Positions 24,906 to 34,805 of a stretch of 64,000 nucleotides of DNA are shown here, one piece after another. The DNA is from Paenibacillus sp. V4I3 (GTDB lineage Bacteria > Bacillota > Bacilli > Paenibacillales > NBRC-103111): assembly GCF_030817215.1 (NCBI RefSeq), contig NZ_JAUSZA010000001.1, positions 202,501-266,500 of the forward strand, written 5' to 3'. The notes under the pieces are model-generated. The model had not been told where the DNA came from, made no database searches, and saw only the letters and a list, made by a program, of their open reading frames with translations. Made by a program: the position numbers and the translations under genes. How positions within the stretch are numbered: the first letter of the stretch is position 1; each line of letters begins with the position of its first letter.

Positions 24906-27832
24906 TTGCTTGATTGGTCGCGGGGGACGGTTACAGTTACCGAGACCGTTGTCTTATTCCCCGCTTTATCGGTTGCGGTGTATGTGATCGTGTAAACGCG
25001 TCCGGAACCGGTACCCGCTCGTTCTGCACGCAGCATAAATGAAGTATCCGGGGTACCGTATTCTGCTCCTTGTATATCATTCGGCTGATCTCCGTTGCCC
25101 ATGCCGCCGTCCGGTTCGTTGCTCGTTATCGAGATCAGCACGACCGAATCGATCCCCGACATGCCATCGTCCGCATAGACGCTCGCATTTACGGTTTCTA
25201 ACTGATGGTTCACCGGCATGAGCGTTGTCTTGTCAAGAACGATACGAAGCGTCGGCGCCGTCTTGTCAATGTTGTTTACTGATGCTACAACCGTTCCTGT
25301 ATTGCCTGCCCTATCCATGAATTCAAACGTAAAGCTGCCATTCTGACTGAACGTATAGCTGGTTGAACCGCCATTATTGGTGATCGTCACAGCCTCGCTT
25401 GGCGTAATGGTTGCAACTACATCTTTGTTGGTCGACGCTGTCGTGCTGTAGGCCGCTGTTGCCGTAGGCGCGACTTTGTCGATGTTCGTCACAGTGGCTG
25501 TAGCGCTGCCCTTGTTGCCTGCTGCATCCATAAATTCAAACGTGAAGCTTCCATTCTCGCTGAACGTATAGCTGGAAGCCCCGTTGTTATTGGTTATCGT
25601 CACTTGCTCATTGGGCTCGATCGTGGCTATAACATCCTGGTTTGTCATCGCCGTGGTGCTGTATACCACCTTGGCTGTCGGAGCTGCGGTATCTATGGCT
25701 AATGTTCGATAAGCCCACTTTGACAAAGCCCCCCGGGTATCTTGCGTCCGAACCCGAATGCTCCAGTTATCGTAATCCTGCATCATTGGAGCTTGATACG
25801 ACGTCGCAGTATCGACCATTTCCCCGGAATCCCAAGCGGTCGTCTGCCAATTGTCTTTCGATCCTTGCACCTGATAAGCACGCTGTGCGTCGCCGGCATC
25901 CACATCACTGAAGCTCCACGTGAATGTCGGAGTGTTTACATTTAAATATTGCCCGTCCGTATACGATGTCAGGGTTGTAACCGGAGGCGTATTATCTGTT
26001 AACGGAATGATGGCGGTGCGCAGCGGGTTCCAGTTGTCAGTTCCTTTCATTACGTTTTGTACCGTGTACTGACTTGCTTCCTCCGGTGTAAGCTGTTTCG
26101 ACCAGCCTGCTCGCGCTTTCGGATTCGCACCCGGTCCCCGGCTGTTATACTCGGAGTATCTGGCCGTTTTCTCGTTATTCGGATCGCCCCAGTTATTCCA
26201 GCCGTAAGGGGCGATCGACGAGTCGATCATCGTGTCGATGAAGGCTACTGCAGCGTACGGACGCCACGGTCTTCCGAAGTCGACGTTCTTGACCCCCGGA
26301 TCGGAGGTGATTTTCGAATTTAGAAAGACAAACCCGTAGGTTGTAGTCTCCGGCGTACTTGCCGCGGTTAAATAACCGCCTTTCAGGCGCTTGCTGTGCA
26401 ACTCATTGTTTTCGAAGAACGCGGTCGCCGGACCGTAAATGAAATCGACGTCGCCTTCGATATAGCAGTCTTTGAAATACTGCCGTTTCTCAATGTAGAT
26501 CGTATCCTGGAAGCCGAGGAAACGGACATTTTTGTATACACCGCGGTCCCCGCTTAGAAAACCGGCGAGCGCCTGACCGGTGCCTGGACCGGAGTCGTTC
26601 TGGAAGGTCATGTTGTCGGCCGAAAAATCTTTGCCTTGCACGACGGCCGTGACCGTTTCGAGCGTACTATACGGCGTACCGTCAGGTTTCTTGGAATTCA
26701 CGTTAAGATTGTAGACGAGAATCGTGCCGGTTGCGCTTTCGCCGACAAGGCTTACATACGGCTTGTTTGCCGGTACGACAATTTGCTCTCGATAGACGCC
26801 GTTGCGAATATAGATAACGGTCCTTTTGGTGTTATTGGCCGGAACCGCATTCAATGCCGCTTGAATCGTTGTAAAATCACCCGTTCCATCTTTCGCGACG
26901 ACCAAAACATCCGCAGGGGTGACAGCGATCGGTTCGGAATGATAGCTTTCCCCATGGGCGTTTACCGCTGAAATCACATAATCGTAGGTTACGCCATTGA
27001 CAAGGCCCGCGTCCTGATAGCTTGTCCCGGGAATACCGGTCTTAATGGTCTCGTATTGACCGCTGCTGAATGCACCACGTTTGACGGTATACGATACCGC
27101 CCCGCTGACCTCTCGCCAAGTCAATATGACCTGGGCATTGCCGGCAACAGCTTGAATGCTGTCCGGAATTGCAGGCGCTCCGCTCGGCGCAGGGACTACC
27201 TGAACGGATGCGGAATTGGCGCTTGCAGTCGCCGGGCTTGCGCCCGATACGACATAGTAATACCTGGTGCCGTTGCTTACCGTTGAATCTGTATATTGGA
27301 GATCTGTTACACCCGAAACAACCGTCTCATAGTTTAGGCCATTTTCCGTACTGCGCCTCACATCGTAAGATAGAGCTCCAGCAACCTGGTTCCAGCGGAT
27401 CGTAACCTGACCGTCGCCGCTTATAGCCGTCAAACCGGTTGGAGCGTCGAACGGCGTTATCGGTACAACGGCGGCAGCGGCAGAAGGCGCGCTTTCCCCT
27501 ACACTGACGGATGTGACCTGATAATAGTATCTAGTACCGTTGTCCAGTCCGAAATCACGGTACTTGGTGTCCATTACGTCGGCAATTTTGGTGTAGGGGC
27601 CTGCAGGATCGGTGCTCCGGTAAAGCCTGTATGCGATGACCGGATAATCAACCGGCGGATTCCAGGTCAGATCTGCCTGGCTGTTTCTGGGCTTGGCCGT
27701 AAGATTGGTCGGTACGCCGGACAGACTCGGAATATCTTCGGCAAACGCTACACTCGAAGCCATGGGGCTTCCGATCTGAATCCATGAAAGCAATAACAGC
27801 AAACTTACAATAGCCAAAATACTTTTTCTCAT
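24902..27832 (-). CDS. Secreted CE8 pectin methylesterase with FN3 domains and Ig-like tail
   Basis: ATG 27832 is chosen because it is six bases after AGGAGG and begins a typical signal peptide (MRKSILAIVSLLLLLSWIQ), giving 976 residues. Three FN3 domains (about 40-320) precede a CE8 beta-helix (about 322-620). The latter has VVAKDGTGDFTTIQAALNAV, GFQDTIYIEKRQYFKDC, GDVDFIYGPATAFFEN (catalytic Asp) and DFGRPWRPYA (Arg/Trp). Then follow the VTSYTDGQYLNV Ig domain, two STTAxTNxDVxATI Ig-like repeats and a conserved terminal domain ending TVTVPRDQSSN. It removes methyl esters from pectin so that pectate lyases can act. A cre site and a tandem repeat lie in its promoter region. Confidence 0.93.
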   Translation of the reverse strand: MRKSILAIVSLLLLLSWIQIGSPMASSVAFAEDIPSLSGVPTNLTAKPRNSQADLTWNPPVDYPVIAYRLYRSTDPAGPYTKIADVMDTKYRDFGLDNGTRYYYQVTSVSVGESAPSAAAAVVPITPFDAPTGLTAISGDGQVTIRWNQVAGALSYDVRRSTENGLNYETVVSGVTDLQYTDSTVSNGTRYYYVVSGASPATASANSASVQVVPAPSGAPAIPDSIQAVAGNAQVILTWREVSGAVSYTVKRGAFSSGQYETIKTGIPGTSYQDAGLVNGVTYDYVISAVNAHGESYHSEPIAVTPADVLVVAKDGTGDFTTIQAALNAVPANNTKRTVIYIRNGVYREQIVVPANKPYVSLVGESATGTILVYNLNVNSKKPDGTPYSTLETVTAVVQGKDFSADNMTFQNDSGPGTGQALAGFLSGDRGVYKNVRFLGFQDTIYIEKRQYFKDCYIEGDVDFIYGPATAFFENNELHSKRLKGGYLTAASTPETTTYGFVFLNSKITSDPGVKNVDFGRPWRPYAAVAFIDTMIDSSIAPYGWNNWGDPNNEKTARYSEYNSRGPGANPKARAGWSKQLTPEEASQYTVQNVMKGTDNWNPLRTAIIPLTDNTPPVTTLTSYTDGQYLNVNTPTFTWSFSDVDAGDAQRAYQVQGSKDNWQTTAWDSGEMVDTATSYQAPMMQDYDNWSIRVRTQDTRGALSKWAYRTLAIDTAAPTAKVVYSTTAMTNQDVIATIEPNEQVTITNNNGASSYTFSENGSFTFEFMDAAGNKGSATATVTNIDKVAPTATAAYSTTASTNKDVVATITPSEAVTITNNGGSTSYTFSQNGSFTFEFMDRAGNTGTVVASVNNIDKTAPTLRIVLDKTTLMPVNHQLETVNASVYADDGMSGIDSVVLISITSNEPDGGMGNGDQPNDIQGAEYGTPDTSFMLRAERAGTGSGRVYTITYTATDKAGNKTTVSVTVTVPRDQSSN

Positions 27833-27933
27833 ACGCTTCCTCCTAATGAATAGTATCAACATCATGTCGAAAACAAGAAATCCGCACTACGATTTTTCAA
27901 TTTTTTATGGTGATATACACCTCCATCTTCAGT

Positions 27934-27948
27934 TTGTAACCGTTTTCA
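27934..27948. promoter_or_regulatory. cre site upstream of the CE8 gene
   Basis: TTGTAACCGTTTTCA fits the WTGNAANCGNWNNCA consensus fully (minus strand TGAAAACGGTTACAA). It lies about 100 bp before the CE8 start, a position suited to CcpA repression. Confidence 0.65.
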
Positions 27949-27977
27949 TTGTATCGCATTTGATTGTATCGCATTTG
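27948..27977. repeat. 15-bp tandem direct repeat next to the cre site
   Basis: ATTGTATCGCATTTG is present twice head to tail. On the minus strand each copy contains TACAAT. The pair could be an AraC-type binding site or a duplicated promoter segment. Confidence 0.8.
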
Positions 27978-27993
27978 ATAGAAGCGAACTTTA

Positions 27994-28029
27994 TATTACA
28001 CCTCCAAGACCCAGTTTCAGGTCCGGAGG
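27994..28029 (-). other. Stable hairpin after the CE8-CE12 gene
   Basis: ACACCTCC pairs with GGAGGTGT, with an inner GACC/GGTC stem. No T-run follows, so it may protect the mRNA end or act as a weak, factor-dependent stop rather than an intrinsic terminator. Confidence 0.5.
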
Positions 28030-28064
28030 TGTTGCATCGCTCACTTTCGTGACTTCGTAACTAG

Positions 28065-31000
28065 TTATTTGTTGTCATGCGGCACTGTAACCTCAGCAGT
28101 AGCCGTCGTTTGGTTTCCTGCCAGATCGGTGATCGTGTAAGTAATCAGGTAGATTCGCCCTTGCCCTTTGCCGGATCGCTCGGCTCGCAGCTGGAACTCC
28201 GTATCAAAGGTTCCGATTTCGGCACCCGCGATATCTCCCGCCGTATCTCCGTCACCCAAGCCGTCGTCCGGTTCATTGCTCGTGATCGAGGTCAGCACGA
28301 TCGTACTGACACCGGCGCCTTCATCCTGCCCATAGACGCTCATACTAACGGTTACCAGCTTGTGATTCGCAGTTGATAAAGTCTGCTTATCCGGAATCAA
28401 GATTAAGGTAGGCGCTATCGTATCAATGTTGCTGACAGTGGCTGTAGCGCTGCCCACGTTGCCCGCTGCGTCAACAAACTCAAAGGTGAAGCTTCCGTTA
28501 GCCGTGAATGTATAGCTGGTTGATCCGCCATTGTTGATAACCGTAACTGCCTCGCTTGGCGTAATCGTTGCTACTACAGCTTGATTGGTCGGCGCTGTTG
28601 TACTGTACGCCACCGTCGCCGTAGGTGCGATTTTATCGATGTTATACACAGCGGCTTCAACCGAGCCTTTGTTGCCCGCAGCATCCATAAATTCAAAGGT
28701 GAAGCTTCCGTTGTCCGTGAATGTATAGCTGGTTGATCCGCCATTGTTGATAACCGTAACAGCCTCGCTTGGCGTAATCGTTGCTACTACAGCCTGATTG
28801 GTCGGCGCTGTTGTGCTGTAAGCCACCGTCGCCGTAGGTGCGATTTTATCGATGTTATACACAGCGGCTTCAACCGAGCCTTTGTTGCCTGCAGCATCCA
28901 TAAATTCAAAGGTGAAGCTGCCGTTAGCCGTGAATGTATAGCTGGTAGATCCGCCATTGTTGATGACCGTAACAGCCTCGCTTGGCGTAATCGTTGCTAC
29001 TACATCCTGATTGGTAGGCGCTGTTGTGCTGTAACCCACTGTTGCCGTTGGAGCGACATTATCGATGTGGGCTTTGACAAAATCATTCTCAACGTTTACC
29101 TCATTTACGAGCACCCACATAAAATAAAGTGTTTTGGCCGCTTTCGCTCTTGCAACGATCATCTTCGGCTCAAGCTCTGTGCCATTGATCATCTTGCCTC
29201 TCGCGATACCTTTCTCCGACCGGATGAGACCCAATTCATAAGCATCCTTTACCTTATTGACCAACACAGGAGATATATCCGCCGTATCCGTAAGCTGCTC
29301 GAAGGAAACAAGCGGATAATACATCGCGCCTTTGGCGCCAGAATCCAAATTCGGATCGTAGTTCGGGCTGCCGGGCACTGCGGTCGTGCCGTTGTAATCG
29401 GTCATGTACTTCGGCTTCGTAGTACCGAATTTGGCCCGATAAGCATCGTCCAATATAGCGCCCATTACCTCGCGTGTCAGCTCTCCGTTCGCATATCCGG
29501 CCAATACCGATGAATCCACGTCCATAATCGAGCTGATGGCTCTAACGAATTCGCCCACCGACATCTTCATGTCGGGATTAAAGTTTCCATTGCTATCCTT
29601 GCTCATAACGCCAAGCTGAAGCAGCTTCTCAATCTGATTCCGATAATATGAGCCTGCACCGGTCGTCGTATCCTTGGCCATTTCCGGGAAGATGTTCGAC
29701 CAGTCGCCCGCTGCGATGGCAGCCTTGACGTCTTGTTTAAGAAAAGAAGCAATATTCGCGGCTTTCGGATCGCCTGCGGCTCCTTTGCCAGCGATTTCCG
29801 TAACGATGATCCGGGCGAATTGTTTCCCGAGAGCTTCCTTATAGTGAGTTCCGTCTATTTTGTTTGACGGATGTCCGTTGGCGTAGCTTCCGTCGTTGGT
29901 TTTGCCCGGCGTTTCCCCCGCTTCAATGGACATGACGATCGCGGTCGTCGCTTCGACTCCGATAGCGTTATAATACTTGAGGCTTTCCGAGTTCAGATCA
30001 ACAACGGTGACTCCCAGTTCCTCAGCAGCCTTTTTCATAATATCCGGGAACAATCTGGTTTTAAAAGAGTTCGTATAGACAGATCCTGGCTGCGCAGCAC
30101 CATTGACCCTGGACATCGGAGTCACCAGTACGGGAATCATCCCGCGAGCCCGAATGGCAGGAACATACACTTCCTTGATATAAGATTCATACATCGCTTC
30201 AGTAGCGCCTCTGCCGAATCGACGGTTCTCATCCGTACTTTCGTCATTATGACCGAACTGAAACATCACGTAGTCCCCGACTTTTCCTGTCATCAGAATA
30301 TCGTTAAAACGGCCTTCCGTATAAGCGCTCTTGAACGAACGTCCACCCATCGAATAGTTAACGACATTCACTTTGCTCAAATCGAACATATTGTCAAATA
30401 CTTGACCCCAGCCACTCATCGGCGTTTCGTCAAAGGTGTAGGATTTGACTGTGGAATCCCCCAGCGTATAAATCGTCGGAAGGCTTCCAGCAGCGCGCGT
30501 TTGCGGTGCGATCGGAGTAAGGACGATTTCCTGCACGCCAACAGGCGTATTGGTTTTGTTCGGTTCAATCTCGATATCGATAAAGCTCCGCCCGTTGATA
30601 AAGTTATAGGTCCATTCCTTTCCGCTCGCTGTAATGAAATTGCGTATTGGCACTAGCTTTGCCGTATCCCAGTATCCGCCTTTCAGGAGCCGGCTCGTCT
30701 GCATGCCCGAAACCGATACGGTTGTGTCCGCAGCAGCGGAGGTTGTTTTAACGTAAACTTGGTACGCTCCCGGAGGAGCTTTGATCCGAAATGCCATGCC
30801 GTAATTGTTGTAGTTGTCCTTCTCAAAGCCTTTCTCTGCATAAAATTGCGGTTCGCTAATGACAAAACCGGTTCCGTCCGAAGTAATTGGAGCCGTATGC
30901 ACTTGTCTTGCCGGCAGCGCGCTGGTCTCATTAACAAAGCCGTAGCCAACCGAAGAGTTGTACAGCGGCGCACCGTTATTCGGGCCATAAACCACTGACG

Positions 31001-34000
31001 AGTATCCGTCTTTAGCTGTGTTGGTAAAATTAAATTTGTAGGTAATTTGTTCGACCTTGTCGGGTACGTTCTGAATGAGATTAGCAATCACCATCAGATC
31101 CTGATTATCGATTTTCCCGTCCAGGTTGATGTCCCCCGCTTTGACCAAGTCCCAGTCGGAATCCGCGGATGATTTGCCGTAATGAGCAGTGATCCATCCC
31201 AAATCTGCGATCCCGATTTCCCCATCCTTGTTGACATCCATAGGATCATAATTGAAATTAACTGTGTTAGAGAAATTTTGAATCGCCTTATTCAGCTCAA
31301 GGGCAGCTTGATTGATCTCCTGCTGTGTCGACGCACCGTTGCTCTCAACCGCCTTGGCAGTCTGGATCGCCGATTGGAACGTTGCCTTCGCTCCAGACGG
31401 GTACTGCCCTGTGCCTGTTCCTTCCACTGCGGCGAGGACCGCAGCTTCCGCATTGACAATAATGAAATGGAGAACCGATATATCCGCATTCACACTCCCT
31501 TTTATTGTGCTGCTTACCGTCTCGGACGGCGCGCTTTGACCATCCGCATTGTTTGCGGCCACCGTATAATAGTAGGTTTGGCCTGCCATTACGTTAACAT
31601 CTGTATAGGTCGTGTCATATACGGAACCGGCGATCGCCGTAAAGCTGCCGTCGCTTGTTGTGCTGCGTTGCACGCTGTAGTAGGCGGCTCCAGCAACAGG
31701 GCTCCAATTCAGCGTAATTGTACCGTTGCCCGCCGTCGCGTTCACTCCTCCCGGGGCTGACAGTGCTTGTGGAGCTTCTTGTCCGGGCAGCATGCTGATT
31801 AACGTCGGCTCCCATCCGTCTGCTCCCGCCAATATTCGCTGCGGCGTATATTCATTGGCTTCACTAGCCGTTAATTGTCTGGTCCAGCTGAACCTGCCCT
31901 TCGCATTGGCTCCCGGCCCGCTGCTGTTATACTCCCCGTATCTGGCCGTCGCTTCATTGCTGACACTGCCCCAGTTGTCCCAACCGATGGCTTTGATATG
32001 GGCATCCATCCAGCTGTTGATATATTTGACATTGGCGTACGGCCTCCAGGGTCTGCCCAAATCGACGGTGCTGTTCGTTGCGCTGATATTGGCATCGATA
32101 TCCCAAGAGGAATCCCAGCTTCCTACCGTTACGAAAGATTTTAATGCAGAAGTGCCTCGTGTCAATCTCGAGTTCAGGAACACATAACCGAATTCAGCTG
32201 TCGCATCCGTTGAAGCAGCTGTAATATGACCTCCCGCCTTGCCTACGAATTTGATCTCCGATCTGTCGAAGACCGCCTTCGCATTGCCGAAGATATAATC
32301 GCCATCGCCTTCAATAATAACGTCCTTATAGTATTGTCTGCCGCTGTTCGCATAGAGAGTGTCCTGGAAGCCGAGCACCTTCACGTTCGTAAATACAGCG
32401 CGGTCTCCCGTCACAGACAACGCAACGGCCGGTGCAACCAACGTTCTCGGGTACGCTGTATTTTGAATCGTCAAGCTGTCCGCCGTGAAATTGGTTCCGG
32501 TTACGCTGACCGAGTAGCTGTTGCCTGTTCCCAAAATGAGCGTTCCTGCAGGCAAAGCAGAGCAGAAGCCCGCAGCCGCCGGAGTTCCGGTCGGGCTCTC
32601 CTTGCAGGCATAGTCGTCGTAGGTCAAAACCGTGCCGTCCCGGCTTTGGCCAACCAAGCTGACATAAGGCTTATTAACCAAAATCTTTTCCTTATACACG
32701 CCGTTCTTGATGAAAATAACGGTTCTGACCGTATTGTTCGATGCGATGGAATTTACCGCATTTTGAATAGAAGTGAAATCTCCCGTACCGTCCTTCGCAA
32801 CGACGATCATTGACGCAGGTGTCGCAATGGCCGGCTTGCTGGGCGCACCTTCTCCATTTGCACTCGTAGCCGCCACGATATAGTAGTAGGTCGTGCCGTT
32901 CAAAGCAGTGTCATCGTTGGCGTTTGTTCCGGTCAAGCCTGCGCTCAATACCGTGTACGGTCCGGCAAACGAGACCGCTCTCTTCACCGAATAGGAAGCC
33001 GCCCCCGGCACAGGATTCCATTGTAATGCCACCTTGTTATTGCCGGGGTTAACGGCAACTCCGTCTGGAGCGGCCGGCGCCCCTACCGCTATGGAAGCAG
33101 GCGATGCGGCAACTTGTATGGAATTCATGCTTTCGAGCTGTCCGTTGGAAGCGGAAACCACATAATAATAGATTGTGCCGTTGACCGCCGTTACATCCGT
33201 ATAGCCCTCCGAGGCGACGTTAGCCGCGATCGTTGCGTAAGGGCCGCCGGAGTTCGTGCTGCGTTTCACGGTATAATAGGCTGCGCCGCTGACAGGCTCC
33301 CAACTTATAGCAACCTGCGAATCGGCAACATTGGCAATAACATTCGCAGGCGACGCAAACGGTGCGGCCAGCTTCGCAACAACAGGCGCGCTGTCGTTGC
33401 CGGGTGTTCCATCGGGCGCTGTACTTGCCAATGTATAATAATAGGTCGTACCGTTCGTTAAGCCTGAATCATAGTAGCTTGTTTGCGTATACGGCAGCGT
33501 GCTTGAAAGGGTTGTATACGGTCCTTCCAAAGACGTGCTGCGTTTCAACGTATACTGGCTTGCGCTTGAAACCTGGCTCCATGATAGGCTTACCGCTGAA
33601 TCACGGGCGACAACGGCTATATTCGCCGGAGGCTGGGGCAACGCCGCAGATGCCGTTGGCGTTACGGATTGCTCCACCGAATCGTTATTGCCGAATGTAT
33701 TGACAGAGCTAATCTTATAGTAATAGGTCGTATCATTCGTTACGGTCGAGTCGTAGTAATCCAATTGCGTAACAGGAAGTCCCGAAGCAATCGTCGTATA
33801 CGGTCCGCCGGAAGTCGTGCCGCGCAGAATCGAATACGACTCTGCGTTTTTCGCAGCCTTCCATAACAATTTTACTTTGGAGGCGTATGGCGTAAGGCTT
33901 CCCCAGACAGGCGCATCCGGCAGCGCATTCGGCTTGTAGACAATGATGTTATCCAGCAAAATATTTTGCGCTGTCGTGCCGCCGGTAGTTGCCGAATACG

Positions 34001-34772
34001 ACTTGGCGACCGCATAATCCGTCGGCGCAGCACCGAGCGTTTTCAGCGAGAACGGTTGGCCCTCCAGCTTACCGATCACCGTTCCGTCGCTCATTTTGGT
34101 AACGTAGTAGTCGGCACGGAACGAAGTGAAGTTGACAACTGCCTTCAAATGGTACCATACCCCGTTCGAGACGCTGTTCGGTGTAATATTGGTAAAAGCT
34201 CCGGTGCTGTCCTTCCATGCAATTCTGCCGCCTTTGAGGTCGACTTGAACGAGCGTATCCGTCGTACGATTCGCATCATTGATCCCGCCGGACAAGGCCA
34301 GGACTGTTCGACCGCGGCTGATATCGTTCGTTCCGTTCGGGACAGTTGTGTCTCCGAAGAAATACATATCCTGCTCAATCGTCAAGATGCCTTCTTTAAC
34401 ATTTTGTCCCAATGATTTGGCGATGGCCGTGGAACCGCTGCCATCTCCGACAGTTTGGCCAAGCCCGTTCTTGCCGTCCAAGTCCCTGAGCAACAAAGCA
34501 TCGGAAGTAACGGCTTCGCCTCCGTCCATTCCTGTTCTGGTAATGCCGATCGAACTGTTGGCGCCGGTAATCGTAGGCGTATAGCCCGCTACCGTCGTCA
34601 TAGGGTTTGTGGTTTTCATCACCGTCGCATCAGTTACCCCATTAAAATCGTCATTGATTAGCGCGGTATTCCCGGAAGGCACAGACACGGCTGCCGCTGC
34701 TTTGCTATCTATTTGAGGAAAGGATGCTGTTAATAAAAGTGCAGCCAACCCAATTTTCAATAACCTATTCAA
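28065..34772 (-). CDS. Giant secreted CE8 pectinesterase - dockerin-like - CE12 acetylesterase
   Basis: A TTG start at 34772, eight bases after AAAGGAAG, is preferred over GTG 34781; it gives about 2235 residues. The order is a signal peptide and a concanavalin-like sandwich (to about 290), then four FN3 (about 290-660). CE8 follows (about 660-1050; GFQDTLYANSGRQYY, GDGDYIFGNAK, DLGRPWRPYA), then FN3, a short helical linker, a dockerin-like pair (MDVNKDGEIGIADL and GDINLDGKIDNQDL, about 1216-1285) and a beta-sandwich. CE12 comes next (about 1470-1720; YTLGDSTVKS, QFGHNDESTD, DGTHYKEAL), then an SLH-like helical region (about 1750-1950), three near-identical 71-residue Ig-like repeats and a terminal domain. 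The CE8 motif has Tyr where Phe is usual (DYIFG). It would strip methyl and acetyl esters from pectin at the cell surface or in a complex. Confidence 0.93.
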   Translation of the reverse strand: MNRLLKIGLAALLLTASFPQIDSKAAAAVSVPSGNTALINDDFNGVTDATVMKTTNPMTTVAGYTPTITGANSSIGITRTGMDGGEAVTSDALLLRDLDGKNGLGQTVGDGSGSTAIAKSLGQNVKEGILTIEQDMYFFGDTTVPNGTNDISRGRTVLALSGGINDANRTTDTLVQVDLKGGRIAWKDSTGAFTNITPNSVSNGVWYHLKAVVNFTSFRADYYVTKMSDGTVIGKLEGQPFSLKTLGAAPTDYAVAKSYSATTGGTTAQNILLDNIIVYKPNALPDAPVWGSLTPYASKVKLLWKAAKNAESYSILRGTTSGGPYTTIASGLPVTQLDYYDSTVTNDTTYYYKISSVNTFGNNDSVEQSVTPTASAALPQPPANIAVVARDSAVSLSWSQVSSASQYTLKRSTSLEGPYTTLSSTLPYTQTSYYDSGLTNGTTYYYTLASTAPDGTPGNDSAPVVAKLAAPFASPANVIANVADSQVAISWEPVSGAAYYTVKRSTNSGGPYATIAANVASEGYTDVTAVNGTIYYYVVSASNGQLESMNSIQVAASPASIAVGAPAAPDGVAVNPGNNKVALQWNPVPGAASYSVKRAVSFAGPYTVLSAGLTGTNANDDTALNGTTYYYIVAATSANGEGAPSKPAIATPASMIVVAKDGTGDFTSIQNAVNSIASNNTVRTVIFIKNGVYKEKILVNKPYVSLVGQSRDGTVLTYDDYACKESPTGTPAAAGFCSALPAGTLILGTGNSYSVSVTGTNFTADSLTIQNTAYPRTLVAPAVALSVTGDRAVFTNVKVLGFQDTLYANSGRQYYKDVIIEGDGDYIFGNAKAVFDRSEIKFVGKAGGHITAASTDATAEFGYVFLNSRLTRGTSALKSFVTVGSWDSSWDIDANISATNSTVDLGRPWRPYANVKYINSWMDAHIKAIGWDNWGSVSNEATARYGEYNSSGPGANAKGRFSWTRQLTASEANEYTPQRILAGADGWEPTLISMLPGQEAPQALSAPGGVNATAGNGTITLNWSPVAGAAYYSVQRSTTSDGSFTAIAGSVYDTTYTDVNVMAGQTYYYTVAANNADGQSAPSETVSSTIKGSVNADISVLHFIIVNAEAAVLAAVEGTGTGQYPSGAKATFQSAIQTAKAVESNGASTQQEINQAALELNKAIQNFSNTVNFNYDPMDVNKDGEIGIADLGWITAHYGKSSADSDWDLVKAGDINLDGKIDNQDLMVIANLIQNVPDKVEQITYKFNFTNTAKDGYSSVVYGPNNGAPLYNSSVGYGFVNETSALPARQVHTAPITSDGTGFVISEPQFYAEKGFEKDNYNNYGMAFRIKAPPGAYQVYVKTTSAAADTTVSVSGMQTSRLLKGGYWDTAKLVPIRNFITASGKEWTYNFINGRSFIDIEIEPNKTNTPVGVQEIVLTPIAPQTRAAGSLPTIYTLGDSTVKSYTFDETPMSGWGQVFDNMFDLSKVNVVNYSMGGRSFKSAYTEGRFNDILMTGKVGDYVMFQFGHNDESTDENRRFGRGATEAMYESYIKEVYVPAIRARGMIPVLVTPMSRVNGAAQPGSVYTNSFKTRLFPDIMKKAAEELGVTVVDLNSESLKYYNAIGVEATTAIVMSIEAGETPGKTNDGSYANGHPSNKIDGTHYKEALGKQFARIIVTEIAGKGAAGDPKAANIASFLKQDVKAAIAAGDWSNIFPEMAKDTTTGAGSYYRNQIEKLLQLGVMSKDSNGNFNPDMKMSVGEFVRAISSIMDVDSSVLAGYANGELTREVMGAILDDAYRAKFGTTKPKYMTDYNGTTAVPGSPNYDPNLDSGAKGAMYYPLVSFEQLTDTADISPVLVNKVKDAYELGLIRSEKGIARGKMINGTELEPKMIVARAKAAKTLYFMWVLVNEVNVENDFVKAHIDNVAPTATVGYSTTAPTNQDVVATITPSEAVTVINNGGSTSYTFTANGSFTFEFMDAAGNKGSVEAAVYNIDKIAPTATVAYSTTAPTNQAVVATITPSEAVTVINNGGSTSYTFTDNGSFTFEFMDAAGNKGSVEAAVYNIDKIAPTATVAYSTTAPTNQAVVATITPSEAVTVINNGGSTSYTFTANGSFTFEFVDAAGNVGSATATVSNIDTIAPTLILIPDKQTLSTANHKLVTVSMSVYGQDEGAGVSTIVLTSITSNEPDDGLGDGDTAGDIAGAEIGTFDTEFQLRAERSGKGQGRIYLITYTITDLAGNQTTATAEVTVPHDNK
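28416..29054 (-). repeat. Three 213-bp tandem repeats encoding Ig-like modules
   Basis: Three consecutive 71-codon units, each starting APTATV(A/G)YSTTAPTNQ and ending near YNID(K/T)I, are nearly identical at the DNA level. This indicates recent duplication or gene conversion. Related but more diverged units occur in the genes at 24902 and 59427. Confidence 0.95.
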
Positions 34773-34805
34773 CCAGACCACTTCCTTTTCATGTAACGTT
34801 GTCGT

